Shown: in pieces, positions 45,349 through 56,761 of the stretch
Layout of the letters: each line of letters begins with the position of its first letter
Numbering within the stretch: position 1 is the first letter of the stretch
DNA from: an uncultured Verrucomicrobiota bacterium
GTDB lineage: Bacteria > Verrucomicrobiota > Verrucomicrobiia > Limisphaerales > UBA9464
Reading direction: 5' to 3'
DNA length: 58,700 nt
Assembly: GCA_903907925.1 (NCBI GenBank)
Contig: CAIVQB010000126.1
Coordinates: 1 to 58,700 of the forward strand
Position numbers and translations under genes: made by a program
Notes under the pieces: generated by a model
Seen by the model: only the letters and a program-made list of their open reading frames with translations
What the model was told of the DNA's origin: nothing
Databases searched by the model: none

Positions 45349-48300
45349 CTACGGCCGGACGAACCGATAGAAGCCGGCCGGGCGGCTGATCGCATCCGGA
45401 TCATCCAGGTGAACTCCGGCGGGCCCCATTTGAACGGAGCGCCATTCGGTCCATTCCCCCAATTGATCTGCGCGCTGCAAACGGCCGACGGTTCCTGGCG
45501 GACCACGCAGGTCAACTCCGATGGGCGACATTCGACCGGCCCGAGAAAGCTTCAAATCGACGCCGCCGGCAGAGTCGTCCACTGGATTGAACAGCACCAA
45601 TGAACGGTCGCTGTCGTCCTGAAACAAAATCTGACCGTGGTATTTCCAAAGGGATGTTCCATAAACCGACGTATTGCGGGCCACGATCTGTGGATGCCGC
45701 GGATCGCTGACGTCCACCGCCGTCAATCCGCCCGAGCGTTCGGCGACATAGGCGTGGTGTCCGAGGATCACCACGTTGGTCGCAAAGCCGTAACTCGGCA
45801 CGGAGCCGACCAAAACAGGATGCGCCGCATCGGAAACATCGACCCCCAACAGTCCGCGCGCCCCGGCCGCCACCCACAGAACCGGATCGGCAAAATCCAG
45901 TCCGCCACAAGCGATGCCGTGCAATGCGGTCCCCACAAGAGGCAACTGCGCACCCTTAACCAAATCGTAGATGCGAAGACCTGGTTCTTCCGGACTTAAG
46001 TGGCCCGGCAAATCATAGCGTGTGATAAAGAGCCGCCTTCCAACCGCCAGCGCCCGACCCATCGGTACCGTCGGTACGACTTGGATCAACTTACCCGGCA
46101 CAGAGACATCCAAGACAACCGCCTGCTGGTCGTAATAAGTCGTCGCGACAATCCAATTACCGACGGCAGCGAACCAGTAGAAATACTCACCAAACTCCGG
46201 AAAGGCCCGCCACAGGATTGGACTTCCATCAGGAGCGTTGGTGTAGGAGGAGATGTAGCCTGAAGGACCCACTCGATAGTGAACTTCGGCGACGGACACC
46301 TCGTGGAGCGCGGCCACTTCCAACTCCGGTGGAAGATTGGTGACACCTCCCAGCGACCCCGCACGAAGAAGTCCCGCCGGATGATCCACCTTCACCACGG
46401 TCACCCCTTCGGCATTGGCCGCATACAGGAAGGGCTCTGCAACTTCGATGGCGGGTCCAGTCTGAAGTCCTTCGCGAAACGTGTAGGCACCGATTCGGCG
46501 AACGGGTCCCTTCTCCGGATTGGACAGAATTTCCAGGCAATGCTGACGACGACTGTTATCGTATTCGTAAGCGACCCCCTGCTGGCCCGCCAGATAAACA
46601 GCGGCATCCGTAACCTGGATGGCGTTGAGCGACTCGATCATCGGGAGGTAATTGGAAACGACGGAACCCAGGGGAGCGTCGGGCCCCACCCGAATCTGAA
46701 GAGAATTACCACCCAGGGAATTCGCACCAATCACAGATGTTTCGCCATGAACCGCCATCCGTTGGACATACCGAATCCCAACGTTGATCGCACCCATCTC
46801 GGCCGGGTGCCCCGGAACAGAAAAATCGAACTCGACGATCTGTCCCGTGTTGTCAAACAGATAGCCCGTCGATCCCCGTCCTTCGGCGTATTGCCCGAGT
46901 CCACTGAGTTGGGCTGCGAAAGATGAAACGGTCTCGTTTCCCGGTTGAGCCGGATTTCGCCAGTCGAAAACTCCCCAACCACCGCTCCCGCCGGAATACA
47001 GGTAGCCGGACCGATATACGAGCGACGCGGCCAGGCCCAGATTGCCCAAATGCCCGACCAAATGGGGCTTGGACGGATCCGTTACGTCCAATCGTTCTAT
47101 TGTCCCCGACGAGTCACGGACAAACACCGTTCCATCCTCGGCAGGAATTACCTGGAGGATTTGATTCCCGTTGAAATACTGCCCCAGAAACAGTGGCTTT
47201 GCGGGATCGCTTACGTCCAGGAGTTGCAGGCCCGCCCATCCGTCCGCCACGTAAAGACGATTCCCCTCCAAGGCCACGCCCAAGCCCTCGCCCAGCAGTC
47301 GCAACTCAGAAAGCAGAACGGGCTGGGTGGGATCAGTGAGGTCCATCGTTCGCAATCCACCGGTTTCATCGATCAAGCACAACAACGAGCCGGTTCGAGC
47401 CATGCCGGTCACGCGGCTGGGAACTGAAACACGGTTGGGAGCCTGCAAGCCTCGGATCCCCTTCAATTCCATGTCCTGATAGAGCTCCAGTGTGAATCCA
47501 CCGGCACTTCCGATTCCCGCGCGGAAGAGCAGTTGATCGAACGAAGCGAACTGCGCCGGCGATTCGGTCGAAGAATACGGGAAGGCCCGCCCGGAGATTC
47601 GCATGGGGTGAAACACGTCGGACACATCCAGAACCTCGCCATAGGTCCCGCCGAATTGACTCAATCCCACGACCACCAGATCGCTCCCGAGGAAGTTCAT
47701 CCAGTACGCGGACTTCGTCTGTTGAATTCCCAGTGTGGATCGCAGCACCGGGTGTTCGGGGGACGACAGGTCGAAGAGTTCCAATCCGGCAGCGCTGTCG
47801 CTCACGTAGGCGATTCCTTCGTGAATGAGCACCCGCACCGCCGCCCCCCCGGTCGCGGTGGCGGCAACTTTCACTGGATGATCCAGATCCGCAAAATCCA
47901 CCGTCTCGAGTCCATTGGTCCCATTTGCCACCAGTGCAAAGCCGGGCCCGAGGGCCAGGTCCGAACATGCAGTGGCGTCGTAGAATCCGCGCAACACCGG
48001 GTGATCGGGATCGCGCACGTCGAACACCTGGATCCCACGATTCGTAACCCCCGCATAGGCGACTCCGCCAGCCAGTTGAATCCAAGTGTTCGTCAGTCCC
48101 GTTCCCGCCACGCCCGAGCGTCGAACCGGATTCCGCGGATCGGTGAGGTCGATGACGTGAAGATCCCCAGGCCCGGCCGCGACCACCGCGAGGTTTCCCT
48201 CGCAGGCAACGGCGGTCGGGACAGGACGGCTGTAACCCGGCCAACGGGCCCATATCATCGGACTCAAATCCGGCGACGGCGCGGGTTCGGCGATCAAGCC

Positions 48301-48405
48301 AAGGACTGTCGAAAATCCCAGCAACAACATCCGAAACGTCCGCCCCATCGCACCACCCGCGTTGCGAGTGAGGGGGGCGTCGTCGTTGCAATGTTGGATC
48401 GGCAT
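45349..48405 (-). CDS. Secreted LVIVD-repeat protein
   Basis: Extracellular or periplasmic protein, 1018 residues. The ATG at 48403-48405 has a strong AGGAGG 5 bases upstream on the minus strand, so it is preferred over the next in-frame ATG (48348). A signal segment follows a basic run (RTFRMLLLGFSTVLGLIAEP). The body is a beta-propeller-like array of LVIVD repeats of the form DVSDPRHPQIVAR, DLTDPRNPVRRSGVAG, DLSSPEHPVLRSTL, DVSDPAKPLFLGQY; at least ten are visible. The C terminus (about 950-1018) has a different sequence and ends YRFVRP. Family function is unknown; such proteins are thought to bind or present surface ligands. Confidence 0.85.
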   Translation of the reverse strand: MPIQHCNDDAPLTRNAGGAMGRTFRMLLLGFSTVLGLIAEPAPSPDLSPMIWARWPGYSRPVPTAVACEGNLAVVAAGPGDLHVIDLTDPRNPVRRSGVAGTGLTNTWIQLAGGVAYAGVTNRGIQVFDVRDPDHPVLRGFYDATACSDLALGPGFALVANGTNGLETVDFADLDHPVKVAATATGGAAVRVLIHEGIAYVSDSAAGLELFDLSSPEHPVLRSTLGIQQTKSAYWMNFLGSDLVVVGLSQFGGTYGEVLDVSDVFHPMRISGRAFPYSSTESPAQFASFDQLLFRAGIGSAGGFTLELYQDMELKGIRGLQAPNRVSVPSRVTGMARTGSLLCLIDETGGLRTMDLTDPTQPVLLSELRLLGEGLGVALEGNRLYVADGWAGLQLLDVSDPAKPLFLGQYFNGNQILQVIPAEDGTVFVRDSSGTIERLDVTDPSKPHLVGHLGNLGLAASLVYRSGYLYSGGSGGWGVFDWRNPAQPGNETVSSFAAQLSGLGQYAEGRGSTGYLFDNTGQIVEFDFSVPGHPAEMGAINVGIRYVQRMAVHGETSVIGANSLGGNSLQIRVGPDAPLGSVVSNYLPMIESLNAIQVTDAAVYLAGQQGVAYEYDNSRRQHCLEILSNPEKGPVRRIGAYTFREGLQTGPAIEVAEPFLYAANAEGVTVVKVDHPAGLLRAGSLGGVTNLPPELEVAALHEVSVAEVHYRVGPSGYISSYTNAPDGSPILWRAFPEFGEYFYWFAAVGNWIVATTYYDQQAVVLDVSVPGKLIQVVPTVPMGRALAVGRRLFITRYDLPGHLSPEEPGLRIYDLVKGAQLPLVGTALHGIACGGLDFADPVLWVAAGARGLLGVDVSDAAHPVLVGSVPSYGFATNVVILGHHAYVAERSGGLTAVDVSDPRHPQIVARNTSVYGTSLWKYHGQILFQDDSDRSLVLFNPVDDSAGGVDLKLSRAGRMSPIGVDLRGPPGTVGRLQRADQLGEWTEWRSVQMGPAGVHLDDPDAISRPAGFYRFVRP

Positions 48406-48502
48406 TTCAACCTCCTATGAGTCCAACCCACCACGGCACATTGAAGCTGTGGTGGTGGACGTTGGAGCTAAGCAGATCCAATGCCGGAACCCGCGCGGTC
48501 GC

Positions 48503-49420
48503 CTACTTCGTCATCGCGGGGCGCGGGCGGGGTTTATGGAGGGCGAAGATGTCGGTCTGGTGACGGTGACCGGATTTCTGGGTGCCGGCACCGGTGGAAC
48601 CGTAGACCGGGCTGTTCAGTCGATCGGAGGCGCGGCCGGTTTTGATTTCCTCGGTCAGGTCGGCGACGGACTGCAGGACACGGGTGGGTTGATAGACGTA
48701 GTCGCCGATGCCCTCGAGCTGGGTGGAACCGCTGAGAACAAGGAACGATTGCATGCCGGCTTCCATCGCGCCGCGGATGTCCGTCTCCATGGTGTCACCG
48801 ATCATCACCACCTGTTCCGGTTCACTCAGGGAAATCTCGGCGAGTTTGCGGCGAGCCCGGTGAAACATGTAGCCATTGGGCTTGCCGAGAAAATAGGCGT
48901 GCCGCCCGGTGCTGGCTTCGAGGAACGCGGCGGTTGATCCCGCTCCCGGGCGCGTTTTCTCGCTGGAAACCGGGCACCAATTATCGGGGTTGGTGGCCAG
49001 CAACCGCGCGCCGCGCTCGATGCACTCGTGAGCCTTGACCAGCTTCTCCATGGTGGTCATGCCTTCGCCGACCACGACATATCGGGGCCGGATGCCGTCG
49101 TTGGCGATCTTGCGCTCGTGCAGCGCCGTCAGAAGCCCGCCTTCGCCGATCACGAACACCGTACAGTCCGGATCGGTCTCGCTGAGAAAATCCGCGGTGT
49201 TGAGCGCGGACGTGTAAAAATGGCGCGCGGAGAGCCCGTGGATTCCCAGATGCTTGAGCCGCACCGCGAGGTCTTCCGGCGTGGGAGCCGAATTGTTGGT
49301 GAGAAACAGGAAGGGCGTGCCCGTACTGATCAATGCCTGAACGAATTCAACGGCGCCCGGGATCAGTTGGTTCTCGCGATAGATCACGCCATCCATGTCG
49401 ATGAGATAACCGGTTTTCAT
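48503..49420 (-). CDS. HAD-IIA family hydrolase (NagD-like)
   Basis: Cytoplasmic phosphatase, 305 residues. Motif I is IDMDGVIYRENQ (nucleophile Asp8), motif II is FLFLTNNSAP, motif III is FLGKPNGYMF (Lys), and motif IV is VVMIGDTMETDIRGA. The cap sequence and the position of GVIY fit the NagD/AraL/phosphoglycolate-type subfamily (class IIA). The C-terminal 40 residues are basic and low-complexity (HRHQTDIFALHKPRPRPAM) beyond the HAD fold. Substrate is likely a nucleotide or sugar phosphate. Confidence 0.93.
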   Translation of the reverse strand: MKTGYLIDMDGVIYRENQLIPGAVEFVQALISTGTPFLFLTNNSAPTPEDLAVRLKHLGIHGLSARHFYTSALNTADFLSETDPDCTVFVIGEGGLLTALHERKIANDGIRPRYVVVGEGMTTMEKLVKAHECIERGARLLATNPDNWCPVSSEKTRPGAGSTAAFLEASTGRHAYFLGKPNGYMFHRARRKLAEISLSEPEQVVMIGDTMETDIRGAMEAGMQSFLVLSGSTQLEGIGDYVYQPTRVLQSVADLTEEIKTGRASDRLNSPVYGSTGAGTQKSGHRHQTDIFALHKPRPRPAMTK

Positions 49421-49541
49421 AATCGTCCGTTGAACGTCAAAAAGGAGCCCTCGCGACGACTCCAGGCGGAATGTTCAGCCTGCCTAGAAAGCGCCAACCG
49501 GTGGGCAAATCGCAGGCGAGCCGCCGCACCCAGAAAAACCA

Positions 49542-49575
49542 AAAGCCCTCACCCCGGAATCGGAGTGAGGGCTTT
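49542..49575 (-). terminator. Terminator of the Gly/Tyr-rich protein gene
   Basis: An 11-bp stem (AAAGCCCTCAC / GTGAGGGCTTT) lies just beyond the minus-strand stop at 49591, and is followed on the minus strand by TTTTGGTTTTTCT. Confidence 0.85.
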
Positions 49576-49590
49576 GAATCAGGAAGAGTT

Positions 49591-50298
49591 TCAGCGGTGA
49601 TGAAAACCACCCCGGAACACCGGGCCGCCATGGTAGTAACCCCCACCGCGGTAGCCGCCGCCAAAGCCGAGGCTCACCGAGATGCCCGGACGCGGATAGC
49701 CCCAGCCGTAGCTGCCGTAATAACCGTAGTAGCCGTAAGGCGCGCCGTAATAGTAACTGCCGACCACCGGCGGGGCATAAACCACGGTCGGGGACGATTC
49801 AACATACGTCACGGCCGGAGGCGATTGAACGTAGGTCACCGTCGGTTGAGCCGTGGCTCCGCCGGGATACGCCGTCTGGCCGGGAGCCGGCGAACTCGCC
49901 GACGTGGTGATGGCGGTGGGAGCGGGAGCCGAAGCGATTTCGGCCGTCGATCCGCCGACCGGCTTTGCCGTGAGCATCGCACTCAACACGCGATCGGTGA
50001 TGCCTTCACCGCGGAGGTACACGATATCTTCGGCGGTCAGACTGTAAGCGGAGGTCGATTGCTTGACGAAGGCGACGATCGTGTCGTCGTTGACCTTGGC
50101 ATGCGCGAGCTTGAGGACCTCGGACGCCGCGAAACTGATGCGGGCCGGTTGCGGAGCAGCCGCGACCGACGCGGGCGCGGGGGCGGGAGTGGCTGCAGGG
50201 GCCGTGGTGTCAGCGGCGGTCAACACCGCCAGGGAGAACAGCCCGCCCATTCCCATTGAAGCCAACCGAACCGTCATCACCGAAAATTGAGTTTTCAT
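49591..50298 (-). CDS. Secreted protein with Gly/Tyr-rich C terminus
   Basis: Protein of 235 residues with a signal peptide (VRLASMGMGGLFSLAVLTA). A short globular part (about 50-115: ISFAASEVLKLAHAKVNDDT, DDTIVAFVKQSTSAYSLT, LTAEDIVYLRGEGITDRVL) resembles a small helical repeat domain. A Pro/Ser/Thr/Val linker follows (TAYPGGATAQPTVTYVQSPP), then a C terminus dense in Gly, Tyr, Trp and Arg (YYYGAPYGYYGYYGSYGWGY, GGGYRGGGYYHGGPVFRGG). Such ends are found in cell-surface or adhesive proteins. No homologue recognised. The ATG at 50296-50298 has AAAGG upstream on the minus strand. Confidence 0.82.
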   Translation of the reverse strand: MKTQFSVMTVRLASMGMGGLFSLAVLTAADTTAPAATPAPAPASVAAAPQPARISFAASEVLKLAHAKVNDDTIVAFVKQSTSAYSLTAEDIVYLRGEGITDRVLSAMLTAKPVGGSTAEIASAPAPTAITTSASSPAPGQTAYPGGATAQPTVTYVQSPPAVTYVESSPTVVYAPPVVGSYYYGAPYGYYGYYGSYGWGYPRPGISVSLGFGGGYRGGGYYHGGPVFRGGFHHR

Positions 50299-50707
50299 CG
50301 TATCTGCCTTTCGTTTGAACCCCGGCGATCAACTTCGCAACTGCGTGCCGCCGGTCAAGTGGCGAGTGGACGCCATCCGGATCCGGAACATTCATGAGCG
50401 GTTCGAGCGGTTGGGAGGCACACACCCACGTCCCCAGCATCCCCAATCCCGGATTCGATCGCACCCCAACATTCTCATTCACAATGCGTTGCATCATAAT
50501 AAAGCCCGAACAACGACCTCGTGTTAGACACCTCCAAACGGTCGAATTCAGGGTCTGTGGAAACAGCCGCCAGGTTTTCCAACCGTTGCCCTTCAGAACC
50601 ATTGTTCCCCTTCAACTCTCCAACATTTCATCTCTTCAACCGCCCCCCGCGAACCTGCGATGGACGGCGTTACGCGGAGTGCTGACCGCTCAAGCAGGCA
50701 TTGGAGT
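50299..50707. other. Intergenic gap, no gene seen
   Basis: This 409-base stretch separates the Gly/Tyr-rich gene from the tRNA. It contains a short AT-rich patch (about 50484-50510, minus strand GGGCTTTATTATGATG) that could belong to the promoter of the gene at 49591, but no clear -35 partner. I see nothing else. Confidence 0.4.
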
Positions 50708-50783
50708 TGGTGGGCGAGGAGGGATTCGAACCCCCGACCAACTGCGTGTAAAGCAGCTGCGCTAACCACTGCGCCACTCGCCC
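50708..50783 (-). tRNA. tRNA-Val (anticodon TAC)
   Basis: Reading on the minus strand, a complete cloverleaf: acceptor arm GGGCGAG / CTCGCCC, D arm with TGGCGCAGTGG, anticodon stem GCTGC with loop TTTACAC (anticodon TAC, which reads GTA codons), T arm with GGGTTCGAATCCC, discriminator A, and an encoded CCA at 50708-50710. Standard length, 76 nt with the CCA. Confidence 0.95.
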
Positions 50784-50930
50784 CTGCACCGGAAGTGCGG
50801 GCGGACTTTAGAGCGCGCCTGAAAATTGGGAAGAGTCCTGTTGTCGACCGGTTTTCGTCCCATCCCAGGCAAGCCGCCAACCTGCAGCACGGGGTGTTGT
50901 GTCCGGCCGCCGAACCAGTAGCCTCCCGCC

Positions 50931-53039
50931 ATGTTCCACCGCGCTCTGCCCTTCCTCGCCGCTGTGACCGTTGCGGCGGCCTTCTCGATTCCCGCAGTCG
51001 CCCAAGCGCCACGGGTGCTGCCCGCCGGACAACTCCCGAACGATCACCGCTTGGAGCCGGTGAAGGATCTCGACGGCTATTTTCCATTTACACCGCCGAC
51101 ATCGGTCGAGGCGTGGACCCGGCGCGCGGCACTGGTCCGGCGTCAGATCCAGGTCTCCCAGGGATTGTGGCCGATGCCGACCAAGACGCCGTTGAATGCG
51201 GTGATCCATGGCCGGATCGATCAGGGCGACTACACGGTCGAGAAAGTCTATTTCGAAAGCGCTCCCGGATTCTTCGTGACCGGCAATCTCTATCGACCCG
51301 CCCATCCCAAGGGCCTTGTTCCGGCGGTGTTGTTCGCCCACGGACATTGGGTGGATGCCCGGCTTGCGGAAGCGACACCCGCCGAATTGCGCGGCGAAAT
51401 CGCCGACGGCGCGGAACGGTTCGAGGGCGGCGGACGCAGCCGATTCCAATCGATGTGCGTCCAACTGGCCCGCATGGGCTGCGTGGTCTGGCAATGGGAC
51501 ATGCTCGGCGATTCCGATTCGCAACAGTTCTCCCGCGAGTTCATCCACGGCTTCGCCAAACAGCGGCCCGAGATGAACACGACGGAGAACTGGGGCCTGT
51601 TCAGTCCGCAGGCCGAGGCGCATCTCCAGAGCGCGATGGGCCTGCAAACCTGGAATGCGGAACGTTCGCTCGATTTCGTCCTCACCCTGCCCGAGGTCGA
51701 TCCCGCCCGGATCGCCATGACCGGTGCCAGCGGCGGCGGCACCCAGACGATGCTGCTGTCGGCGATTGATCCGCGGATCGCGCTCTCCTTCCCCGCCGTG
51801 ATGGTGAGCACCGCCATGCAGGGGGGTTGCACCTGCGAGAATTCCAGCCTGCTTCGCGTGGGAACCGGCAATGTCGAATTCGCCGCACTCTTCGCCCCGA
51901 AGCCGCTCGGCATGACCTGCGCCAATGACTGGACCAAGGAAATGGCGTCCAAGGGATTCCCCGAGTTGAAACAGCTCTACACGCTGCTCGGCGCGCCGGA
52001 CAACGTCATGCTCAAGCGCGGCGAACATTTCCCCCACAACTACAACGCCGTCTCCCGTTCCGCGTTTTACACCTGGCTCAATCACCATTTCAAACTCGGC
52101 CAGACCGAACCGGTCATCGAACAGGACTACCCGTTTCTCAAACGCGAGCAGTTGACGGTCTGGGATACGGCCCATCCCGCCCCGAAATCCGCTGATCCCG
52201 ACTTCGAGCGCGGACTGCTCAAGGCCTGGAATCAGGACAGCGAAAAGCAACTGGCCACACTCGCGTCCAATGCACCCGAGGACTACCGCAAGGTGCTGCG
52301 CGGCGGATGGGACATCGTCCTTGACGGAACACTTGAGACCGCGGGCGACGCATCTTGGGAGTTGAAGAAGAAAACCGACAAAGGCACGTGGATCGAAATG
52401 GCCGGATTGATTCACAACACCAGTTATCACGAGGAACTGCCGGCCGTGTTCTGCTATCCGAAGCAATGGAACGGTCACACGGTGATCTGGCTCACCGGCG
52501 AGGGAAAGTCGGGCCTGTACGCCGCGGATGGATCGCTTCAGTCCGGCGTGCAAAAACTGGTCGACTCGGGAGCCACCGTGGTCGGCATGGACCTTTTGTT
52601 CCAAGGCGAATTCCTCGCGGACGGTGCACCGCTCAAAACCACACCGCGGGTGAAGAATCCCCGCGAGGCCGCGGCGTTCACCTTCGGCTACAATTCGGCC
52701 GTGTTCGTTCACCGCATGCAAGATGTCCTCACCGCGATCCGATTGGTGCGGACCCACGAACGCCCCTCAAAGAAGCTGAGCTTGGTTGCCCTCGACGGCA
52801 CCGGTCCGATCGCCGCCGCGGCCCGCGCCCAATCCGGCGATGCGATTGATCGCGCCGCGATTCACATCGGAGAGTTCCGCTTCGGCAAGGTGCTGGATCT
52901 GCAATCGCCCGACTTCCTTCCCGGCGGCGCGAAGTACGGCGATGTTCCGGCATTGCTGGCCCTCGGTGCGGGAGCCCTCAAGGAATTGCCCACCGCCAAC
53001 GACAGCGCCACCGCCGCAGCCTGGCTGACAGCCCCTTGA
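50931..53039 (+). CDS. Secreted alpha/beta hydrolase, acetylxylan-esterase-like
   Basis: Exported hydrolase of 702 residues. The signal peptide is MFHRALPFLAAVTVAAAFSIP. An esterase fold starts near 100 (FFVTGNLYRPAHPKGLVPAV, FAHGHWVDARLAEATPAEL), and the nucleophile is Ser267 in GASGGG. A catalytic His candidate is in HFPHNYNAVSRSAF (about 370). Members of the PVC group use such proteins near acetylated polysaccharides, but no glycosidase is adjacent. The C-terminal half (about 430-702) also reads as a second alpha/beta-like domain (VIWLTGEGKSGLYAADGS, LVALDGTGPIAAAARA, with no GxSxG Ser), which may be a degenerate second hydrolase. Confidence 0.85.
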   Translation: MFHRALPFLAAVTVAAAFSIPAVAQAPRVLPAGQLPNDHRLEPVKDLDGYFPFTPPTSVEAWTRRAALVRRQIQVSQGLWPMPTKTPLNAVIHGRIDQGDYTVEKVYFESAPGFFVTGNLYRPAHPKGLVPAVLFAHGHWVDARLAEATPAELRGEIADGAERFEGGGRSRFQSMCVQLARMGCVVWQWDMLGDSDSQQFSREFIHGFAKQRPEMNTTENWGLFSPQAEAHLQSAMGLQTWNAERSLDFVLTLPEVDPARIAMTGASGGGTQTMLLSAIDPRIALSFPAVMVSTAMQGGCTCENSSLLRVGTGNVEFAALFAPKPLGMTCANDWTKEMASKGFPELKQLYTLLGAPDNVMLKRGEHFPHNYNAVSRSAFYTWLNHHFKLGQTEPVIEQDYPFLKREQLTVWDTAHPAPKSADPDFERGLLKAWNQDSEKQLATLASNAPEDYRKVLRGGWDIVLDGTLETAGDASWELKKKTDKGTWIEMAGLIHNTSYHEELPAVFCYPKQWNGHTVIWLTGEGKSGLYAADGSLQSGVQKLVDSGATVVGMDLLFQGEFLADGAPLKTTPRVKNPREAAAFTFGYNSAVFVHRMQDVLTAIRLVRTHERPSKKLSLVALDGTGPIAAAARAQSGDAIDRAAIHIGEFRFGKVLDLQSPDFLPGGAKYGDVPALLALGAGALKELPTANDSATAAAWLTAP

Positions 53040-53070
53040 GAGCGTAGGAGCCTGATTTTTCGAGCCGTTT

Positions 53071-53093
53071 CGAGCCGGATTATTTCCGGCTCG
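53071..53093 (+). terminator. Hairpin after the alpha/beta hydrolase
   Basis: CGAGCCGGA pairs perfectly with TCCGGCTCG around a 5-nt TTATT loop, and is followed by TCTTTCG. It overlaps the stop codon (53080-53082) of the convergent dehydrogenase gene, so it may serve both directions; the T tract on the plus strand is short. Confidence 0.55.
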
Positions 53094-54009
53094 TCTTTCG
53101 AACGGCCTTCACCCGCCGCGGTCCCCGGCCTTTGAACGTCAGTTCCGCAATGCCGGACTTGTCGAGTTCACCCAGCCCCAGCTTCACCATCTTGCGGTAT
53201 TGGGCCAACGCGGCTTTGGCGAGGGGCAGGTCCAATTTCGCCCGCTGCCCGAGCGCGTAGGCGATACCGCTGTCCTTGGCGGCGTGCGCGGCGCTGAAGA
53301 AGCAGGAGTGCTCTCGCTGCACCATGTCGTCGCCGTCGGTCGCCAGCACCCGGCTGTTCGCACCGGTTTGCGAAAATACCTCCATCAACACCTTCAAATC
53401 CAATCCCAAGGCGGAACCCAGACCCAATCCTTCGGCGAGGCCGGCGGTGTTGATGTTCATCACCATGTTGACCAGGGCCTTCACCTGCGCGGCCTGACCG
53501 GACCGGCCAATGTAGCGCAGCAGCTTGCCGCCATCGGACAGTGCGGACAAAACGGGTTTGGCGGCTTCGAAAGCTTTGGGATCGCCACCCACCATCAAAT
53601 AGAGGGTTCCGGCGCGCGCCTGATTGATGCTCGAAGCCATGCACGCTTCCAGCGATGCCGCGCCAACGCGGCGCGCCCGCTTTTCCATCTCCACATGGAT
53701 CGCCGGCGATACCGTCGCGCAGTTGATGAAGGTCCTCCCGCGCGCGCCGGCCAGCAGACTGTCCCCCTTGACCTTGAAAATCGCCTCCATCGCCCGGTCA
53801 TCAGTCACAACGGTGATCACCACGTCCGCCAGCGCGGTCACGTCCGCTAGCTTCAACGGATGCGCGCAGCCGAGTTCCTTCGCCACCGCTTCGGCAACGG
53901 CAGGGCGGGCGTCGTAAACCGCCGTGAGATTGTAGCCGGCTTCCTGAAGTCGTCGGGCCATGTTGGCACCCATCCGGCCGATGCCCACCACTGCAATGCG
54001 TTCGCTCAT
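53080..54009 (-). CDS. NAD(P)-dependent beta-hydroxyacid dehydrogenase
   Basis: Member of the 3-hydroxyisobutyrate/tartronate semialdehyde reductase family, 309 residues from the ATG at 54007-54009. The Rossmann motif is GIGRMGANMARR (9-20). The catalytic Lys177 is in GRSGQAAQVKALVNMV. The helical C-terminal domain (SALGLDLKVLMEVFSQTGA) is complete. The usual substrate-loop motif DAPVSGG is replaced here by EACMASS before the conserved ARAGTLYLMVGG, so the substrate may differ from the classic ones. No pathway genes are adjacent. Confidence 0.88.
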   Translation of the reverse strand: MSERIAVVGIGRMGANMARRLQEAGYNLTAVYDARPAVAEAVAKELGCAHPLKLADVTALADVVITVVTDDRAMEAIFKVKGDSLLAGARGRTFINCATVSPAIHVEMEKRARRVGAASLEACMASSINQARAGTLYLMVGGDPKAFEAAKPVLSALSDGGKLLRYIGRSGQAAQVKALVNMVMNINTAGLAEGLGLGSALGLDLKVLMEVFSQTGANSRVLATDGDDMVQREHSCFFSAAHAAKDSGIAYALGQRAKLDLPLAKAALAQYRKMVKLGLGELDKSGIAELTFKGRGPRRVKAVRKTSRK

Positions 54010-54323
54010 GTTCAAAAAGGGTTGAAAGTTGAGGGCTAGAAATAGCCAACCCACTGCCAAGGTGCACGCCACGAATGAGAGCCGAAGGCGGTTTTTGAAC
54101 CCCGCCGCGACCGGGGCGATTCCAACCGTGAATTGCGCCACAACGTCGGACAGGTGTGCCATCCAGTGGCGCATTGGCGCAGATTCGGCAGGATGCACTG
54201 CCCGCGGAATCGCACCGGAAATGCAAGAAACAGGCACAAATGCGCGTGTTTGATCGGATTTTAACACTGTCCGCCCGGTCGGCATCGCTCATGCAGGAAG
54301 CCAATGACAATTTTTTGACGATT
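54010..54323. other. Divergent gap between dehydrogenase and dnaK
   Basis: This gap holds the promoters of both divergent genes. I looked for a CIRCE element (TTAGCACTC-N9-GAGTGCTAA) before dnaK and saw none. TTTTTTGACG lies at 54310-54320 just before the ATG, without a clear ribosome-binding site. No gene seen. Confidence 0.4.
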
Positions 54324-56264
<1,941 letters not shown>

Positions 56265-56311
56265 GCCGCGTGGACGACCCGATGGATTTCATTTCAAGAC
56301 GGACTCCGGTT

Positions 56312-56347
56312 GACGGGCGAACTGCCCGTCGCCCGGTGGCCGTTTTT
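56312..56347 (+). terminator. Possible terminator after dnaK
   Basis: GACGGGC pairs with GCCCGTC (56312-56330) around a 5-nt loop, with TTTTTT 12 bases further on. The spacer between stem and T tract makes it a weak candidate. Confidence 0.4.
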
Positions 56348-56381
56348 TCACACACTTTGCCCAGCCGCGGGTGCGGGGGGC

Positions 56382-56398
56382 TTTGATTAAGCATCAAA
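56382..56398. promoter_or_regulatory. Small inverted repeat before groS
   Basis: TTTGAT-TAAGC-ATCAAA is a 6-bp inverted repeat ending 30 bases before the groS ATG. It is not a CIRCE element. It could be an operator or chance; there is no direct evidence of a role. Confidence 0.3.
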
Positions 56399-56427
56399 CC
56401 AGCAGCAAACACAGAGACACATACCAT

Positions 56428-56721
56428 ATGGCACTCAATGTGAAACCTCTCGGCGACCGCGTTCTCGTGGAGCTCGCCGAAGAGAAGGAAACCAAAAAGG
56501 GCGGCATCATCATTCCTGATTCCGCAAAGGAAAAGCCCACCGAAGGCATCATCCGGGCCCTCGGAACCGGCAAGACCTCCGACGAAGGCAAGAAAATCGC
56601 CTTCGAAGTCAAGGTCGGCGACCGCGTGCTCGTCTCCAAGTACGGCGGCACCGAGATCAAGGTCGACGGCAATGAATACAAGATCTTCAACGCTGACGAT
56701 CTGATCGCTGTCGTTGGCTGA
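56428..56721 (+). CDS. groS: Co-chaperonin GroES
   Basis: The 97-residue lid of the GroEL chaperonin; ATG at 56428 gives [20 protein letters not shown]. The mobile-loop region ([20 protein letters not shown]) and C-terminal [20 protein letters not shown] are intact. It is co-transcribed with groL 40 bases downstream. Confidence 0.97.
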   Translation: MALNVKPLGDRVLVELAEEKETKKGGIIIPDSAKEKPTEGIIRALGTGKTSDEGKKIAFEVKVGDRVLVSKYGGTEIKVDGNEYKIFNADDLIAVVG

Positions 56722-56761
56722 TACCGCACACACTCCAACCTCCAATCTCACTCTAGAATCT

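Noticed and set aside
54010-54323. CIRCE element before dnaK
   Set aside because: I looked for TTAGCACTC-N9-GAGTGCTAA and did not find either arm here or before groS.
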